A stretch of DNA of 64,000 nt, taken from NCBI RefSeq assembly GCF_027451485.1, contig NZ_DAIDJE010000009.1:1-64000 (forward strand). The letters are read 5' to 3'. This document shows positions 50,705 to 59,881 of this stretch, in pieces; the stretch's first letter is position 1, and each line of letters starts with the position of its first letter. Origin of the DNA: Bradyrhizobium sp. (lineage in GTDB: Bacteria > Pseudomonadota > Alphaproteobacteria > Rhizobiales > Xanthobacteraceae). The translations under genes and the position numbers were made by a program. The notes under the pieces are model-generated. The model had not been told where the DNA came from. It saw only the letters and a program-made list of their open reading frames with translations, and did no database searches.

Positions 50705-53512
50705 TCATTGTCCCAACCGCTCGATCAATGCCGGTGCGTGCACCTGGTCGGCTTTGTAGTTGCCGGTCAGCGTGTACATCACGATGTTGACGCCGGCCCG
50801 GAAGGCGAATTCGCGCTGCCGCGGCTCGCCGGGAGACAGCGGTAGCATCGGCTGCCCGTCCGGACGTATGGCCCAGGCGCCGGCGAGATCGTTGGAAGTG
50901 ATGATGATGGGCGAGACGCCGTCGCCGCCGCGCGCCGGGCGCGAGGCGGTGTCATCGTCCTCGTTGCGCGGAAGCGCTTCGACCCAGGTCTGGCCCGTGT
51001 CGAACCGCCCTGGAAAATCGCGCAGCAGATAGAAAGTCTTGGTCAGGACGTGTTCCCGCGGCACAGGTTCGAGTTCGGGTACGTCGAGCGAGGAAAGAAT
51101 CTCCCGCAGCGTCTGCATGCCCGGCGTTTGCGAGGCGCCGTTCTCGCCCGGTGGCGCTTCGATGGCGTCGCGCGTATCGAACAGCACCGTACCGCCTTGC
51201 TTCATGTAGGCATCGATCTTGTCGATCGCTGCCTGCGGCGGCTTTGGCGCACCGGGGACGACCGGCCAATAGATCAGCGGGAAGAAGGCAAGTTCGTCGT
51301 GCGCAGGATCCACGCCGACCGGGTCGCCGGCTTCGAGCGCGGTGCGCTGCGCCAGAAACAGCGTGAGCCCGGACAGTCCGGCTTTGACAATGTTGTCGAC
51401 GTCGGCGTTGCCGGTCACCACGTAGGCGAGACGCGTCTGCGTGGTCGCCTTGATGGCAAACTGGTCGGCCGCGCTGTCGGCCCTGGTCGGCGCCGGCATG
51501 GCCATCGGCAACAGCAGCGCGAGCATCAACGCAGCCGGCGCCGCGCGCCGGCGCAACAGGCCGGCGATTCCGCCGCCGAGGAAAGCGACCACCACGGCGT
51601 CGATCAGGAACAAGGCGAGCGCTGTGGTCAGAAGGATGCCGCGCAGGTCGCGCGGTTCCGAATTGGTGTAACTGGCACGCCGTGCGTTCAGGACCGACGT
51701 ATCGAGCGGCGTGACACGGTCGGTTGCCGCCAGCGTGTTGACGGCCAGTGGTCCATCGGCGGGACCATAAAATCCGGGCGGATGGTCCAGCGTCGCACGG
51801 CTGCGGAAGTCTGCGGCGAGCGGTTTAGCGGTCGAAGGCGGCGGCCCGAATGCCCCAAAACCATCGAGGATGTGCAGCGGTGCCACCGTTTCGGTACTGG
51901 CTGCACTGGCCGCGCCGGGAGCCGGACCCGATGCATAGCCGGAAATATCGACGATCCGCCGCAGCATTTCGACGAAAGAGCCGGACAGCGGAAGATCCGA
52001 CCAGCGCACGTCGGCGCTGACGTGAAACAGGACGAGCAGGCCCTTGCCGCGATGCTCGCCGGTGACGAGCGGCGTGCCGTCCTCCAGTGATGCCCAGCTC
52101 TTCGTTGGCAGCACAGCGTCGGGCTCGGCGAGCACTTGCCGGTTGACGGTAACGTCTTTCGGCACTGCCAGCCCGGCAAAGGGGCTATCGGCCGCGAAAG
52201 CGGCGAGGTGCTGCGGCTTTTCCCAGGTCAGGCTGCCGCCGAGGCTTCGACCGCCGCGGCGCAATTTTACCGGCACCAGATCGTCATCGGCTTGCGCCAG
52301 CCGCGGGCCGGCAAAGCGTACCAGCACGCCGCCGCGTTCGATCCACGCATCGATGCGTTCGCGAAGTTCCGGCGACAGCGTTCCGACATCCGCCAGCACC
52401 ATCATGGGCAGCTTCTGGTCAAGAAATTGCGAGATTGCCTGTTGCGGAGCCCCGTGGCCGCCGAGCCTGACGTCAGCAAACGGCGAGAGCGCTCGCGTGA
52501 GATAGAATGTCGATGCCAATAGCGGTTGTGCGACATCGGCGCTGGAGCCGGAAACGACACCGACGGCGCGGCGGCGCCATCGTTTGTCAAGCAGTTGCAC
52601 CGCGCCGGCCGAACGCTCGCCCGATATTTCCAGGCGTGCGATGTCGTTACGCAGCTCGACCGGCAGGTCGAATGAAGCCTCCGTTTCACGCTCCCCCGGC
52701 GCAAAGCCGAAATGTGCTTCCCCGATCGGGGAACCCTTTTGGTCAAGCCCGCGCACGGCGCCGCTTGCAACGCCGCCGCCGGCGCGAAGCACCTTCACCG
52801 TCATTTTGGCCGCAGCGTTCTCGGCCGCAGCGAGCGCGAGGGCAGGCGCCGTGCCGCCCTCGAACACCGTCACGGTACGGTCACCGACAACTTTCTTGAG
52901 GCCCTGGAGGAAGTCGGCTCCGTGCCCGCTATCAACCCCGTCCGACAGCCAAATGACCTCGCAATCGCCGGTCGCCTTCAGGAAGCGATCGATGGTGCCC
53001 AAGCTTTCTGTCCGTTCGATCGAATAGGGCTTGGGCGAAAGCTGCCGCAAGGCGACTCGCGCGGTGCCGCCCGGCATGATCGTGATGTCCCGCGTCGGCT
53101 CGGATAGCGGAATCAGCGCGACGCCGCGGCGCTCGTTGCTGGCGTTGGATATCAATTCGTCCGCGGCCTTGACGCGCGCGTCCCAACTCGCCGCCGCACT
53201 CCAGCCGTCGTCGATCAGAATGGCCAGCGGAGCGTGCGAGGCGGAGGCGCCAACAGGCGGATTCCAGATCGGTCCGGCGGCTGCCAGAATGACCAGCGCG
53301 GCTGCTGCGAGCCGCAGCGCCGTCAACCACCAAGGGGTGCGGGACGGGGTCTCTTCCCTGGGCGCGATGTCGAACAAGAGCCGCGTCGGCGGAAACTCGA
53401 TCCGCCGCGGTCGCGGAGGCATCACCCTGAGCAGCCACCAGAGCACCGGCAGGCTCAACAGCCCCAGCAGCAGCATCGGCTCGAGAAAGGAGAGCGGCAA
53501 ACCCGCGATCAT
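50705..53512 (-). CDS. BatA-N / DUF4159 membrane protein
   Basis: This encodes 935 residues. The N-terminal BatA-like membrane unit (helices at about 8-30 and 60-84, with LEPMLLLGLLSLPVLWWLLR) precedes a degenerate vWA-like region (LAILIDDGWSAAASW) in which the MIDAS metal residues are poorly kept. Two more helices lie near 620-680, and the DUF4159 domain at about 690-925 contains RLAYVVTGNADVDNIVKAGL and DELAFFPLIYW, then YMKQGGTVLFDTRDA. Its start overlaps the DUF58 stop by four bases (ATGA), and the next gene starts 28 bp after its stop. Confidence 0.85.
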   Translation of the reverse strand: MIAGLPLSFLEPMLLLGLLSLPVLWWLLRVMPPRPRRIEFPPTRLLFDIAPREETPSRTPWWLTALRLAAAALVILAAAGPIWNPPVGASASHAPLAILIDDGWSAAASWDARVKAADELISNASNERRGVALIPLSEPTRDITIMPGGTARVALRQLSPKPYSIERTESLGTIDRFLKATGDCEVIWLSDGVDSGHGADFLQGLKKVVGDRTVTVFEGGTAPALALAAAENAAAKMTVKVLRAGGGVASGAVRGLDQKGSPIGEAHFGFAPGERETEASFDLPVELRNDIARLEISGERSAGAVQLLDKRWRRRAVGVVSGSSADVAQPLLASTFYLTRALSPFADVRLGGHGAPQQAISQFLDQKLPMMVLADVGTLSPELRERIDAWIERGGVLVRFAGPRLAQADDDLVPVKLRRGGRSLGGSLTWEKPQHLAAFAADSPFAGLAVPKDVTVNRQVLAEPDAVLPTKSWASLEDGTPLVTGEHRGKGLLVLFHVSADVRWSDLPLSGSFVEMLRRIVDISGYASGPAPGAASAASTETVAPLHILDGFGAFGPPPSTAKPLAADFRSRATLDHPPGFYGPADGPLAVNTLAATDRVTPLDTSVLNARRASYTNSEPRDLRGILLTTALALFLIDAVVVAFLGGGIAGLLRRRAAPAALMLALLLPMAMPAPTRADSAADQFAIKATTQTRLAYVVTGNADVDNIVKAGLSGLTLFLAQRTALEAGDPVGVDPAHDELAFFPLIYWPVVPGAPKPPQAAIDKIDAYMKQGGTVLFDTRDAIEAPPGENGASQTPGMQTLREILSSLDVPELEPVPREHVLTKTFYLLRDFPGRFDTGQTWVEALPRNEDDDTASRPARGGDGVSPIIITSNDLAGAWAIRPDGQPMLPLSPGEPRQREFAFRAGVNIVMYTLTGNYKADQVHAPALIERLGQ

Positions 53513-54453
53513 GCGCTGCGCCCCGCTTCGACGGTGGTGCCGCGCGCAATTCCCTTATTCACCATCATGCCCGAATGCAGGAACAATAACAGCTCGGCCG
53601 CCGAGCGGCTGGTGGTGTGGGTCGAAAACAGCCAGCCGAGCTTGCCGGTCTCGATGCGAATTTGCTCGCGGTGGAGCGCCAGGCGCGCGACATAATCGTT
53701 CGCCCAGCTCTCGGCACGGCCCGCGAGAATGACGTTGCCATTTTCCGGTTCGACGAATTCGACCCGTCCCGAATAGGGAAAGATTTCTTCCGCAGGATCG
53801 ACGATCTGGATCAGCGTGCCATGTGCGCCCGATGCCGACAGTCCCCCGAGCATGGTCCGGATGTCGGCGATCGACGACCAGAAATCCGACAGCACGACGA
53901 CTTCCGAGAGCGGTGACGGCACGAAGGACGGCGGCAGGCTGAGGCGGGCCGTATCGTCGTGCAACATCGCCTGGGCCATCTTGTCGATGATGCTGCGGCT
54001 CGCCGTCGGGCTGACAAGGCCGGGAATGCCGACCCGCTCGCCGCCTTCGACCAGAAGCTCAGCGAGCGCAAAAGCCACGATCAGCGCACGCTCCAGCTTG
54101 CTGTCGCGCGCCTCTTTCGAGGCAAATGCCATGGACGGGGAACGGTCCGGCCACAGCCATATGGTGTGCGCGGCTTCCCACTCCTGTTCGCGAACGTAGA
54201 GAAGGTCATCTCGCGCCGAGCGGCGCCAGTCGACGCGCTGGGCAGGTTCGCCGGAGACAAAACGGCGGTACTGCCAGAAGCTTTCGCCGGCGCCGGCACG
54301 CCGCCGTCCGTGCAAACCATGGATGACGTTGGCGGCGATGCGGCGGGCTTCCAGCACCAGGCGCGGCAGCGATGCGGCGAGCGTCCGGCTTTCGCCATCA
54401 GCTCGTCGGACTGCTTCTATCTCTCTGGTGTTGTGCGCGGCGGCCGGAACCAT
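53509..54453 (-). CDS. DUF58 family protein
   Basis: This encodes 314 residues. The DUF58 signature is GESFWQYRRFVSGEPAQRVD then WRRSARDDLLYVREQEWEAA, with a vWA-like continuation IWLWPDRSPSMAF (D-x-S-x-S). DUF58 proteins typically work with MoxR ATPases as chaperone-like complexes on envelope or metal-binding proteins. It overlaps both neighbours (moxR by one base, the DUF4159 gene by four), so the three are translationally coupled. Confidence 0.9.
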   Translation of the reverse strand: MVPAAAHNTREIEAVRRADGESRTLAASLPRLVLEARRIAANVIHGLHGRRRAGAGESFWQYRRFVSGEPAQRVDWRRSARDDLLYVREQEWEAAHTIWLWPDRSPSMAFASKEARDSKLERALIVAFALAELLVEGGERVGIPGLVSPTASRSIIDKMAQAMLHDDTARLSLPPSFVPSPLSEVVVLSDFWSSIADIRTMLGGLSASGAHGTLIQIVDPAEEIFPYSGRVEFVEPENGNVILAGRAESWANDYVARLALHREQIRIETGKLGWLFSTHTTSRSAAELLLFLHSGMMVNKGIARGTTVEAGRSA

Positions 54454-55457
54454 TAACCGATCCGCGTCTTCAACTGTTTGATGACGTCTGCAATCGTGCG
54501 GCCCTCGGCGCGGGCCGAGAAGGTGAGCGCCATGCGATGCTTGAGCACCGGCTCGGCCAAATCAAGCACGTCGTCGATCGACGGTGCCAGACGGCCATCG
54601 AGAAGTGCTCGGGCGCGAACGGCGAGCATCAAGGACTGGCTGGCGCGGGGACCGGGTCCCCAGGCGATCAATTTGCCGGCCTCGCCGCCTTCGGGGCCAG
54701 GACGCGCCGAGCGCACCAGCGACAGGATCGCCTCGACAACAGAATCGCCGACCGGCAGCCGGCGGACCAGCCGCTGCGCGGTCAGCAGGGCTTCGGCATC
54801 CATCGCAGCTCTCGCCAATGTCTCCTCGGCGCCCGTGGTTTCAAACAGGATCCGCCGCTCGGCGTCGCGATCCGGATAGTCGACGTCGATTTCCATCAGG
54901 AAGCGATCGAGCTGAGCTTCGGGCAGCGGATAGGTGCCTTCCTGCTCGAGCGGATTTTGTGTTGCCAGCACATGGAACGGCTTCGGCAAATCGTGGCGTG
55001 CGCCTGCGACCGTGATGTGCTGCTCCTGCATGGCCTGGAGCAATGCGGATTGGGTGCGGGGGCTGGCGCGGTTGATCTCATCGGCCATCAGGAGCTGCGC
55101 GAACACGGGGCCGGAGATGAAGCGGAACGAGCGCTTTCCTGAATTGCTCTCATCCAGCACTTCTGCGCCGAGGATGTCCGAAGGCATCAGGTCCGGCGTG
55201 AACTGAATGCGCTTGGCGTCAAGGCCGAGCGTCAGGCCCAAGGTTTCGACGAGCTTGGTCTTGGCAAGGCCGGGCACGCCGATCAGAAGCGCGTGACCAC
55301 CCGACAGGATCGTCACAAGCGTATTCTCGATCACCCGATCCTGACCGAAGATAACGGTGGAAATCGCTTCCTTGGCGCTGCGAACCTGACCGGCGACCTG
55401 CTCAGCCGAACGGACGATCACGTCCTCGAGTTTCTCGACACTGTCTGCGCCAGCCAT
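54453..55457 (-). CDS. MoxR family AAA+ ATPase
   Basis: This encodes 334 residues. Walker A is GVPGLAKTKLVETLG (about 58-72), Walker B and the MoxR motif LMADEINRASPRTQSALLQA follow near 120, and the sensor/arginine region TQNPLEQEGTYPLPEAQLDR comes near 155-175. It is a cytoplasmic ATPase thought to remodel partners together with vWA and DUF58 proteins. AGGAG precedes ATG 55457. It is the first gene of a four-gene minus-strand operon and is divergent from the DUF1285 gene. Confidence 0.93.
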   Translation of the reverse strand: MAGADSVEKLEDVIVRSAEQVAGQVRSAKEAISTVIFGQDRVIENTLVTILSGGHALLIGVPGLAKTKLVETLGLTLGLDAKRIQFTPDLMPSDILGAEVLDESNSGKRSFRFISGPVFAQLLMADEINRASPRTQSALLQAMQEQHITVAGARHDLPKPFHVLATQNPLEQEGTYPLPEAQLDRFLMEIDVDYPDRDAERRILFETTGAEETLARAAMDAEALLTAQRLVRRLPVGDSVVEAILSLVRSARPGPEGGEAGKLIAWGPGPRASQSLMLAVRARALLDGRLAPSIDDVLDLAEPVLKHRMALTFSARAEGRTIADVIKQLKTRIG

Positions 55458-55701
55458 TCTATTCTCCTGAAAACCTTCGCCAGGTCCACGCTAAACTCAT
55501 GCGAAGGCCCTGTATCCGTTGAATTAAACTATCCCCACATTAGTGGCATTTCGGGGTATGAACCGCATCACGATATGGCGACTTGGTCCGGGCAAATACG
55601 GTTGATTTTGTTTCAACACCGAGGCGCGATTCCAGCATCAAACGCTCAAGCGTTCCAAAACCTGACTGTTCCAATCTCACGGCGCAAACTCACGGCAAAC
55701 C

Positions 55702-56304
55702 ATGGCGAAGCAAGGGCAGGAACCGGTTCAAGATCTTGACGGTCTCACCGCCGCGGCGAAGGGTGCTGCGACGGCCGGAAAAGGCCTGCCGCCGGTTCAT
55801 CTGTGGAATCCACCGTTTTGCGGCGATCTCGACATGCGAATCGCGGCCGATGGCACCTGGTACTATATGGGGACGCCGATCGGGCGGCCAGCTTTGGTCC
55901 GTCTCTTCTCGACGATCCTCAAACGCGAGGAAGGCAAATATTTTCTCGTGACACCGGTCGAAAAGGTCGGCATCCGCGTCGACGATGTGCCGTTCCTGGC
56001 CGTCGAGATGATCAAGGAGCCGGGCGAGCAGGGCGATTGTCTGCGCTTCCGGACCAACGTGGATGACTGGGTGGTGTGCGATTCTGCCCATCCGCTGCGG
56101 TTTGAGGCCTCAGCCGAAGGCGGGCTGACGCCCTATCTGCATGTGCGCGCCGATCTCTGGGCAAAGATCACGCGGGCGCTCTATTATGATCTGGTTGACA
56201 TCGGCGAGGCGCGGATGGTCGATGGTCGCGAGATGTTCGGGGTGGCATCCGCCGGCGCATTCTTTGCCATGGCGGATGCGGAAGAGGTGAGGGGCGCATC
56301 TTGA
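55702..56304 (+). CDS. DUF1285 family protein
   Basis: This encodes 200 residues. The family signature is visible in PPVHLWNPPFCGDLDMRIAA then GTWYYMGTPIGRPALVRLFS and FLVTPVEKVGIRVDDVPFLA. The fold is a beta-rich cytosolic protein of unknown role. It is first in a tightly packed unit with a Nudix gene, DUF6111 and cca. Confidence 0.9.
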   Translation: MAKQGQEPVQDLDGLTAAAKGAATAGKGLPPVHLWNPPFCGDLDMRIAADGTWYYMGTPIGRPALVRLFSTILKREEGKYFLVTPVEKVGIRVDDVPFLAVEMIKEPGEQGDCLRFRTNVDDWVVCDSAHPLRFEASAEGGLTPYLHVRADLWAKITRALYYDLVDIGEARMVDGREMFGVASAGAFFAMADAEEVRGAS

Positions 56305-56312
56305 CTGGGGCG

Positions 56313-56972
56313 ATGACGGAAAACGAACCGGCGACAGTCAGTTCGGCAGAATTCTTCGCGCGGGCGCGTCAACGGTTGGGCTTCGACATTCCCGCAGGTC
56401 TGACCGATCCGGAACTGATCCCGGCCAGCGGTGACCGGGGTACCGATCGCATGCTCGAGATTCTGGCGCGAGAACAGCCGATCCGCCCGGCCGCGGTGCT
56501 GATTCCGGTTGTCGACCGCCCGGAGCCGACGGTGCTGTTGACGCAACGTTCTGCCCATCTCAATGAGCATGCCGGTCAAATCTCATTCCCGGGCGGCAAG
56601 ATCGATGCGGCAGATGCATCCCCGCTCGATGCGGCGCTACGCGAGGCGGAAGAGGAGGTGGGCCTGCCGCGCGAATTCATCGATCCGGTCGGGTATCTTG
56701 ATCTCTACGGCACCAGCTTCGGTTTTCGAATCCTGCCGACCGTGGCGCGGGTCCAGCCGGGCTTCACCTTGCGCATCAACGCATCGGAAGTCGAGGACGC
56801 TTTCGAGGTTCCGCTGGCATTCCTGATGAATCCGGCCAACCACCAGCTTCACAGCAAGGAATTCCGCGGCATGGAGCGGTTCTACTACGCCATGCCTTAT
56901 GGGGAACGATATATCTGGGGCGCCACGGCCGGAATCCTGCGCGTGCTGTACGAGCGGATCTTTGCGCCATGA
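56313..56972 (+). CDS. CoA pyrophosphatase-type Nudix hydrolase
   Basis: This encodes 219 residues from ATG 56313; TTG 56301, overlapping the preceding stop, is an alternative. The family hallmark is LLTQRSAHLNEHAGQISFPG (NUDT7/YeaB pattern L-x-x-H-x-G-Q-I-x-F-P-G-G) followed by the Nudix box, with R-E-A-E-E-E-V-G. Such enzymes hydrolyse CoA or oxidised CoA to 3',5'-ADP and phosphopantetheine. It overlaps the next gene by four bases. Confidence 0.9.
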   Translation: MTENEPATVSSAEFFARARQRLGFDIPAGLTDPELIPASGDRGTDRMLEILAREQPIRPAAVLIPVVDRPEPTVLLTQRSAHLNEHAGQISFPGGKIDAADASPLDAALREAEEEVGLPREFIDPVGYLDLYGTSFGFRILPTVARVQPGFTLRINASEVEDAFEVPLAFLMNPANHQLHSKEFRGMERFYYAMPYGERYIWGATAGILRVLYERIFAP

Positions 56973-57232
56973 TCCGCCCGGCCCTGACCGAGATCGGAAT
57001 CTTTCTGATCCCGTTTGCGGTCTATGCGCTATTTCTGCTCGCCACCCGTTCCGGATTGCTGACGTTTTCGTCGTGGCCGGCCATCATCGTCGGAAGATTG
57101 CTGCTCGGCTCGCTGCTGCTGGTCGTCCTCAGCCTGATACTGCTGGCGCAGTTCTCGGGCGCTCCGCCCAACTCGACATATTTTCCGGCGCATCTCGAAA
57201 ACGGCCGCCTCGTTCCCGGAGTGGAGAAATGA
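56969..57232 (+). CDS. DUF6111 family small membrane protein
   Basis: This encodes 87 residues. Two helices (about 8-26 and 38-62; IGIFLIPFAVYALFLLATRS and GRLLLGSLLLVVLSLILLAQ) precede the conserved polar tail YFPAHLENGRLVPG. It starts within the end of the Nudix gene (ATGA) and its stop overlaps the cca start (ATGA), so all are coupled. Function unknown. Confidence 0.85.
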   Translation: MIRPALTEIGIFLIPFAVYALFLLATRSGLLTFSSWPAIIVGRLLLGSLLLVVLSLILLAQFSGAPPNSTYFPAHLENGRLVPGVEK

Positions 57233-58485
57233 GCGGCGCGCGGCGGCTGGACGACGCGCCGTGGCTGAAGGCCGGCCCGGCCTCGCGCGTGCTCAAACTG
57301 CTCAATGCCGATGGCGAGGAAGCGCGCGTGGTCGGTGGCGCAGTGCGCAACGCGCTGCTCCGACTTCCGATTGACGAGGTTGACATCGCAACCACTGCCT
57401 TGCCCGAGGAGGTGAGCCGCCGCGCCAGGGCGGCAGGCATCAAGTGCGTGCCGACGGGCGTCGAGCACGGGACCGTGACGCTCGTCGTCGATGCAAAACC
57501 CTTCGAGGTGACGACGCTGCGCGAGGACACCGAGACCTTCGGACGCAAGGCAAAGGTGGCGTTCGGCCGCGACTGGGAGCGTGATGCGGAGCGGCGCGAT
57601 TTCACCATCAACGGCTTGTCGGTGGATGCGGAGGGATGTGTTCACGATTACGTCGGCGGTCTCGAAGACATTGCGGCGCGGCGCGTGCGGTTCATCGGCG
57701 AGCCTTCGATGCGGATTGCCGAGGATTACCTGCGGATTCTCCGCTTCTTCCGCATCCACGCCGCCTACGGCGCTGGCGACCCCGACCGTGCCGGCTATCT
57801 TGCCTGCATCGGCGGGCGGGCGGGGTTGACGAATCTTTCGGCGGAACGGATCCGCGCTGAAATCCTCAAACTGATGGTTGCCGACGGTGCGGTCGGCAGC
57901 GTGCAGGCCATGGTGGAGGGCGGCCTGTTGCTGCCGATCTTCGGTGGCGTCGCCTACACCGGTCCGTTCGCGGCCGTCCTTTCGATCGAGCAGGCGCTGG
58001 GGCTCGCGCCCGATCCGATCCGCAGGTTGGGCGCGCTTGCCGTTGCCGTCACCGAGGATGCCAGACGCGTGGCGTCGCGCCTGCGCTTGAGCAATGCGGA
58101 AACCAAGACGCTGGATTCCATGGGCCATCGCTGGTGGCGCCTTGGGGGAATGGATGAAGCGCGGGCGCGACGCCGGCTTTATCGCCTTGGCGAGGAACGC
58201 TATCGCGACCGGTTGATTTTGGCGTGGGCGCGCTCGGGTGAGCGCAGCGACGATGCGTCGTGGCGTGAACTCGCAACCCTCCCGGCGCGTTGGGCCGCGC
58301 CGAAATTTCCGCTCAAGGCAGCGGATTTTCTGGCTCGCGGCATCGCCGAGGGACCTGAACTCGGGCGCGCTCTGGCGCTGGCCGAGGATGCGTGGCTTGC
58401 CGCGGAATTCCCGCTCGAGCGACCTTCACTCGATGCCATCGCCGATCAGGCGGTGGCACGCCTGACCCGTGAACCCAAATCGTAA
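57229..58485 (+). CDS. cca: CCA tRNA nucleotidyltransferase / poly(A) polymerase family
   Basis: This encodes a 418-residue class II nucleotidyltransferase that adds or repairs the 3' CCA end of tRNA. The head domain has VVGGAVRNALLRLPIDEVDI (G-G-x-V-R and D-x-D) and AERRDFTINGLSVDAEG; the RNA-binding part has DYLRILRFFRIHAAYG and LSAERIRAEILKLM. ATG 57229 overlaps the DUF6111 stop; longer frames overlap upstream genes. It is the last gene of its unit and is convergent with hemF. Confidence 0.93.
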   Translation: MSGARRLDDAPWLKAGPASRVLKLLNADGEEARVVGGAVRNALLRLPIDEVDIATTALPEEVSRRARAAGIKCVPTGVEHGTVTLVVDAKPFEVTTLREDTETFGRKAKVAFGRDWERDAERRDFTINGLSVDAEGCVHDYVGGLEDIAARRVRFIGEPSMRIAEDYLRILRFFRIHAAYGAGDPDRAGYLACIGGRAGLTNLSAERIRAEILKLMVADGAVGSVQAMVEGGLLLPIFGGVAYTGPFAAVLSIEQALGLAPDPIRRLGALAVAVTEDARRVASRLRLSNAETKTLDSMGHRWWRLGGMDEARARRRLYRLGEERYRDRLILAWARSGERSDDASWRELATLPARWAAPKFPLKAADFLARGIAEGPELGRALALAEDAWLAAEFPLERPSLDAIADQAVARLTREPKS

Positions 58486-58539
58486 CTGCCGTGAATCCTT
58501 AATCTCCGGCTTTGCCGAATTTTACCGATCCAACGCGCC

Positions 58540-58554
58540 CGATGCTTCGCATCG
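58540..58554. terminator. Small hairpin between cca and hemF
   Basis: CGATGC and GCATCG form a 6-bp stem with a TTC loop. It lies between convergent genes (stops at 58485 and 58576) and may act on both strands, but no T-run follows. Confidence 0.4.
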
Positions 58555-58575
58555 CTCCGGGATGACCAATGCGTT

Positions 58576-59463
58576 TCAAGGCCATTTCACTTCCGGCGGC
58601 ATCGATGACAGGATGGAATCCACGTTTCCGCCGGTCCTCAGACCGAAGATCGTGCCCTTGTCGTAAAGCAGGTTGAATTCGACGTAGCGGCCGCGCCGGA
58701 TCAATTGTTCTTCGCGATCGGCCTCGTTCCACGGGCTAGCGAAATTGCGCCGGACCAACTCGGGATAGATCTTCAGAAAAGCGCGGCCGACATCCTGCGT
58801 GAACGCGAAGTCGGCATCCCAGTCGCCGGAATCGTGATGGTCGTAAAAGATGCCGCCGATGCCGCGGGGCTCGTTGCGATGGGGCAGATAGAAATAGTCG
58901 TCGCACCATTTCTTGTATTTGTCGTAAGGTGCCAGGTGCGCATGCGCATCGCAGGCGGATTTCATGGCCGCATGAAAAGCGACCGAATCCGCGTCTTCCT
59001 GGCTGCGCCTTCGGTCCAGAACCGGCGTCAGATCTGCGCCGCCGCCGAACCACGCTCGCGTCGTGACGATGAAACGCGTGTTCATATGCACCGCCGGGAC
59101 GTGCGGGCTGCGCGGATGCGCGATCAGCGAAATGCCCGACGCCCAGAACGCGGGGTTGTCGGCGGTCCCCGGAATTTGCGCGCGAAACTCGGGTGCAAAC
59201 TCGCCATGAACCGTCGAACAATGCACCCCCACTTTTTCGAACAGCCTTCCGTGCATCATCCCCATGACGCCGCCGCCACCGGGCTTGCCGGTATGGTCTG
59301 TTCGTTGCCAGGGCGTCCGGACGAAGCGGCCGGCGTGGCCCGCATAAGGCACTGGCGGCGCGTCGTCTTCCAGTTGCTCGAGCGCGGCGCAGATGTCGTC
59401 GCGCAACGATTCGAACCAGGCCTTCGCCTGTGCCTTGCGCGCCTCGATTTCTGATGCGTTCAT
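58576..59463 (-). CDS. hemF: Oxygen-dependent coproporphyrinogen III oxidase
   Basis: This encodes 295 residues. The enzyme converts coproporphyrinogen III to protoporphyrinogen IX using oxygen. Signatures are [51 protein letters not shown] and [23 protein letters not shown] 59463 overlaps the queD stop by four bases, so hemF is the last gene of the trmL-queE-queD-hemF unit. Oxygen-independent HemN/HemZ is not seen here. Confidence 0.95.
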   Translation of the reverse strand: MNASEIEARKAQAKAWFESLRDDICAALEQLEDDAPPVPYAGHAGRFVRTPWQRTDHTGKPGGGGVMGMMHGRLFEKVGVHCSTVHGEFAPEFRAQIPGTADNPAFWASGISLIAHPRSPHVPAVHMNTRFIVTTRAWFGGGADLTPVLDRRRSQEDADSVAFHAAMKSACDAHAHLAPYDKYKKWCDDYFYLPHRNEPRGIGGIFYDHHDSGDWDADFAFTQDVGRAFLKIYPELVRRNFASPWNEADREEQLIRRGRYVEFNLLYDKGTIFGLRTGGNVDSILSSMPPEVKWP

Positions 59464-59861
59464 CGCTCGCCCGGTCGGTGAGAGTGGCAGTCGATATCTG
59501 CGATCGGACCGAAATAGCTGCAGCTTTCGTTGCAACTGTCGCGGTAGACGCTGACCTTGGTGACGCGGCCGGCATGCTGGACCCGATCCCAGATGAACCG
59601 CGACAGGCTTTCCAGCGTAGGCACGCCAAGACCCTCGACATTATTGAGGAGCTTGTGGTCCAGCGCCTTGCGGACCTCGCCAATGCAGCCGTCCAGGATC
59701 CCGAGGTCGAGCACCATGCCGGTCGCAGCATCGGGCCTGCCCCGGATCGTCACCTCGGCACGGAACGAATGGCCGTGAATTTCCTCCGATCGCTTTCCGT
59801 ACGTGGTGCCGGAGAGTGCATGCGCCGCCTCGAACCTGAACGATTTTGTCAATTCCCACAT
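59460..59861 (-). CDS. queD: 6-carboxytetrahydropterin synthase (QueD/PTPS family), catalytic Cys replaced
   Basis: This encodes 133 residues. Zinc ligands are His14 (FRFEAAH), His29 and His31 (IHGHSF). In typical QueD the residue four before the first His of HGH is the catalytic cysteine (Escherichia coli Cys27); here it is Ser25, followed by Glu26-Glu27. An E-x-x-H-G-H arrangement without the Cys is the feature of PTPS-III paralogues that act in folate synthesis. Two Cys occur later in [11 protein letters not shown]. Placement between queE and hemF supports 7-deazaguanine synthesis, the motif suggests something else, and the call is kept at family level. Confidence 0.8.
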   Translation of the reverse strand: MWELTKSFRFEAAHALSGTTYGKRSEEIHGHSFRAEVTIRGRPDAATGMVLDLGILDGCIGEVRKALDHKLLNNVEGLGVPTLESLSRFIWDRVQHAGRVTKVSVYRDSCNESCSYFGPIADIDCHSHRPGER

Positions 59862-59881
59862 GGCTTAAGAAATCGAAGCTC

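Noticed and set aside
55640..55655. AACGCTCAAGCGTT palindrome as a second EcfG promoter
   Set aside because: There is no GGAAC element at the right distance on either strand; only the palindrome itself is present.
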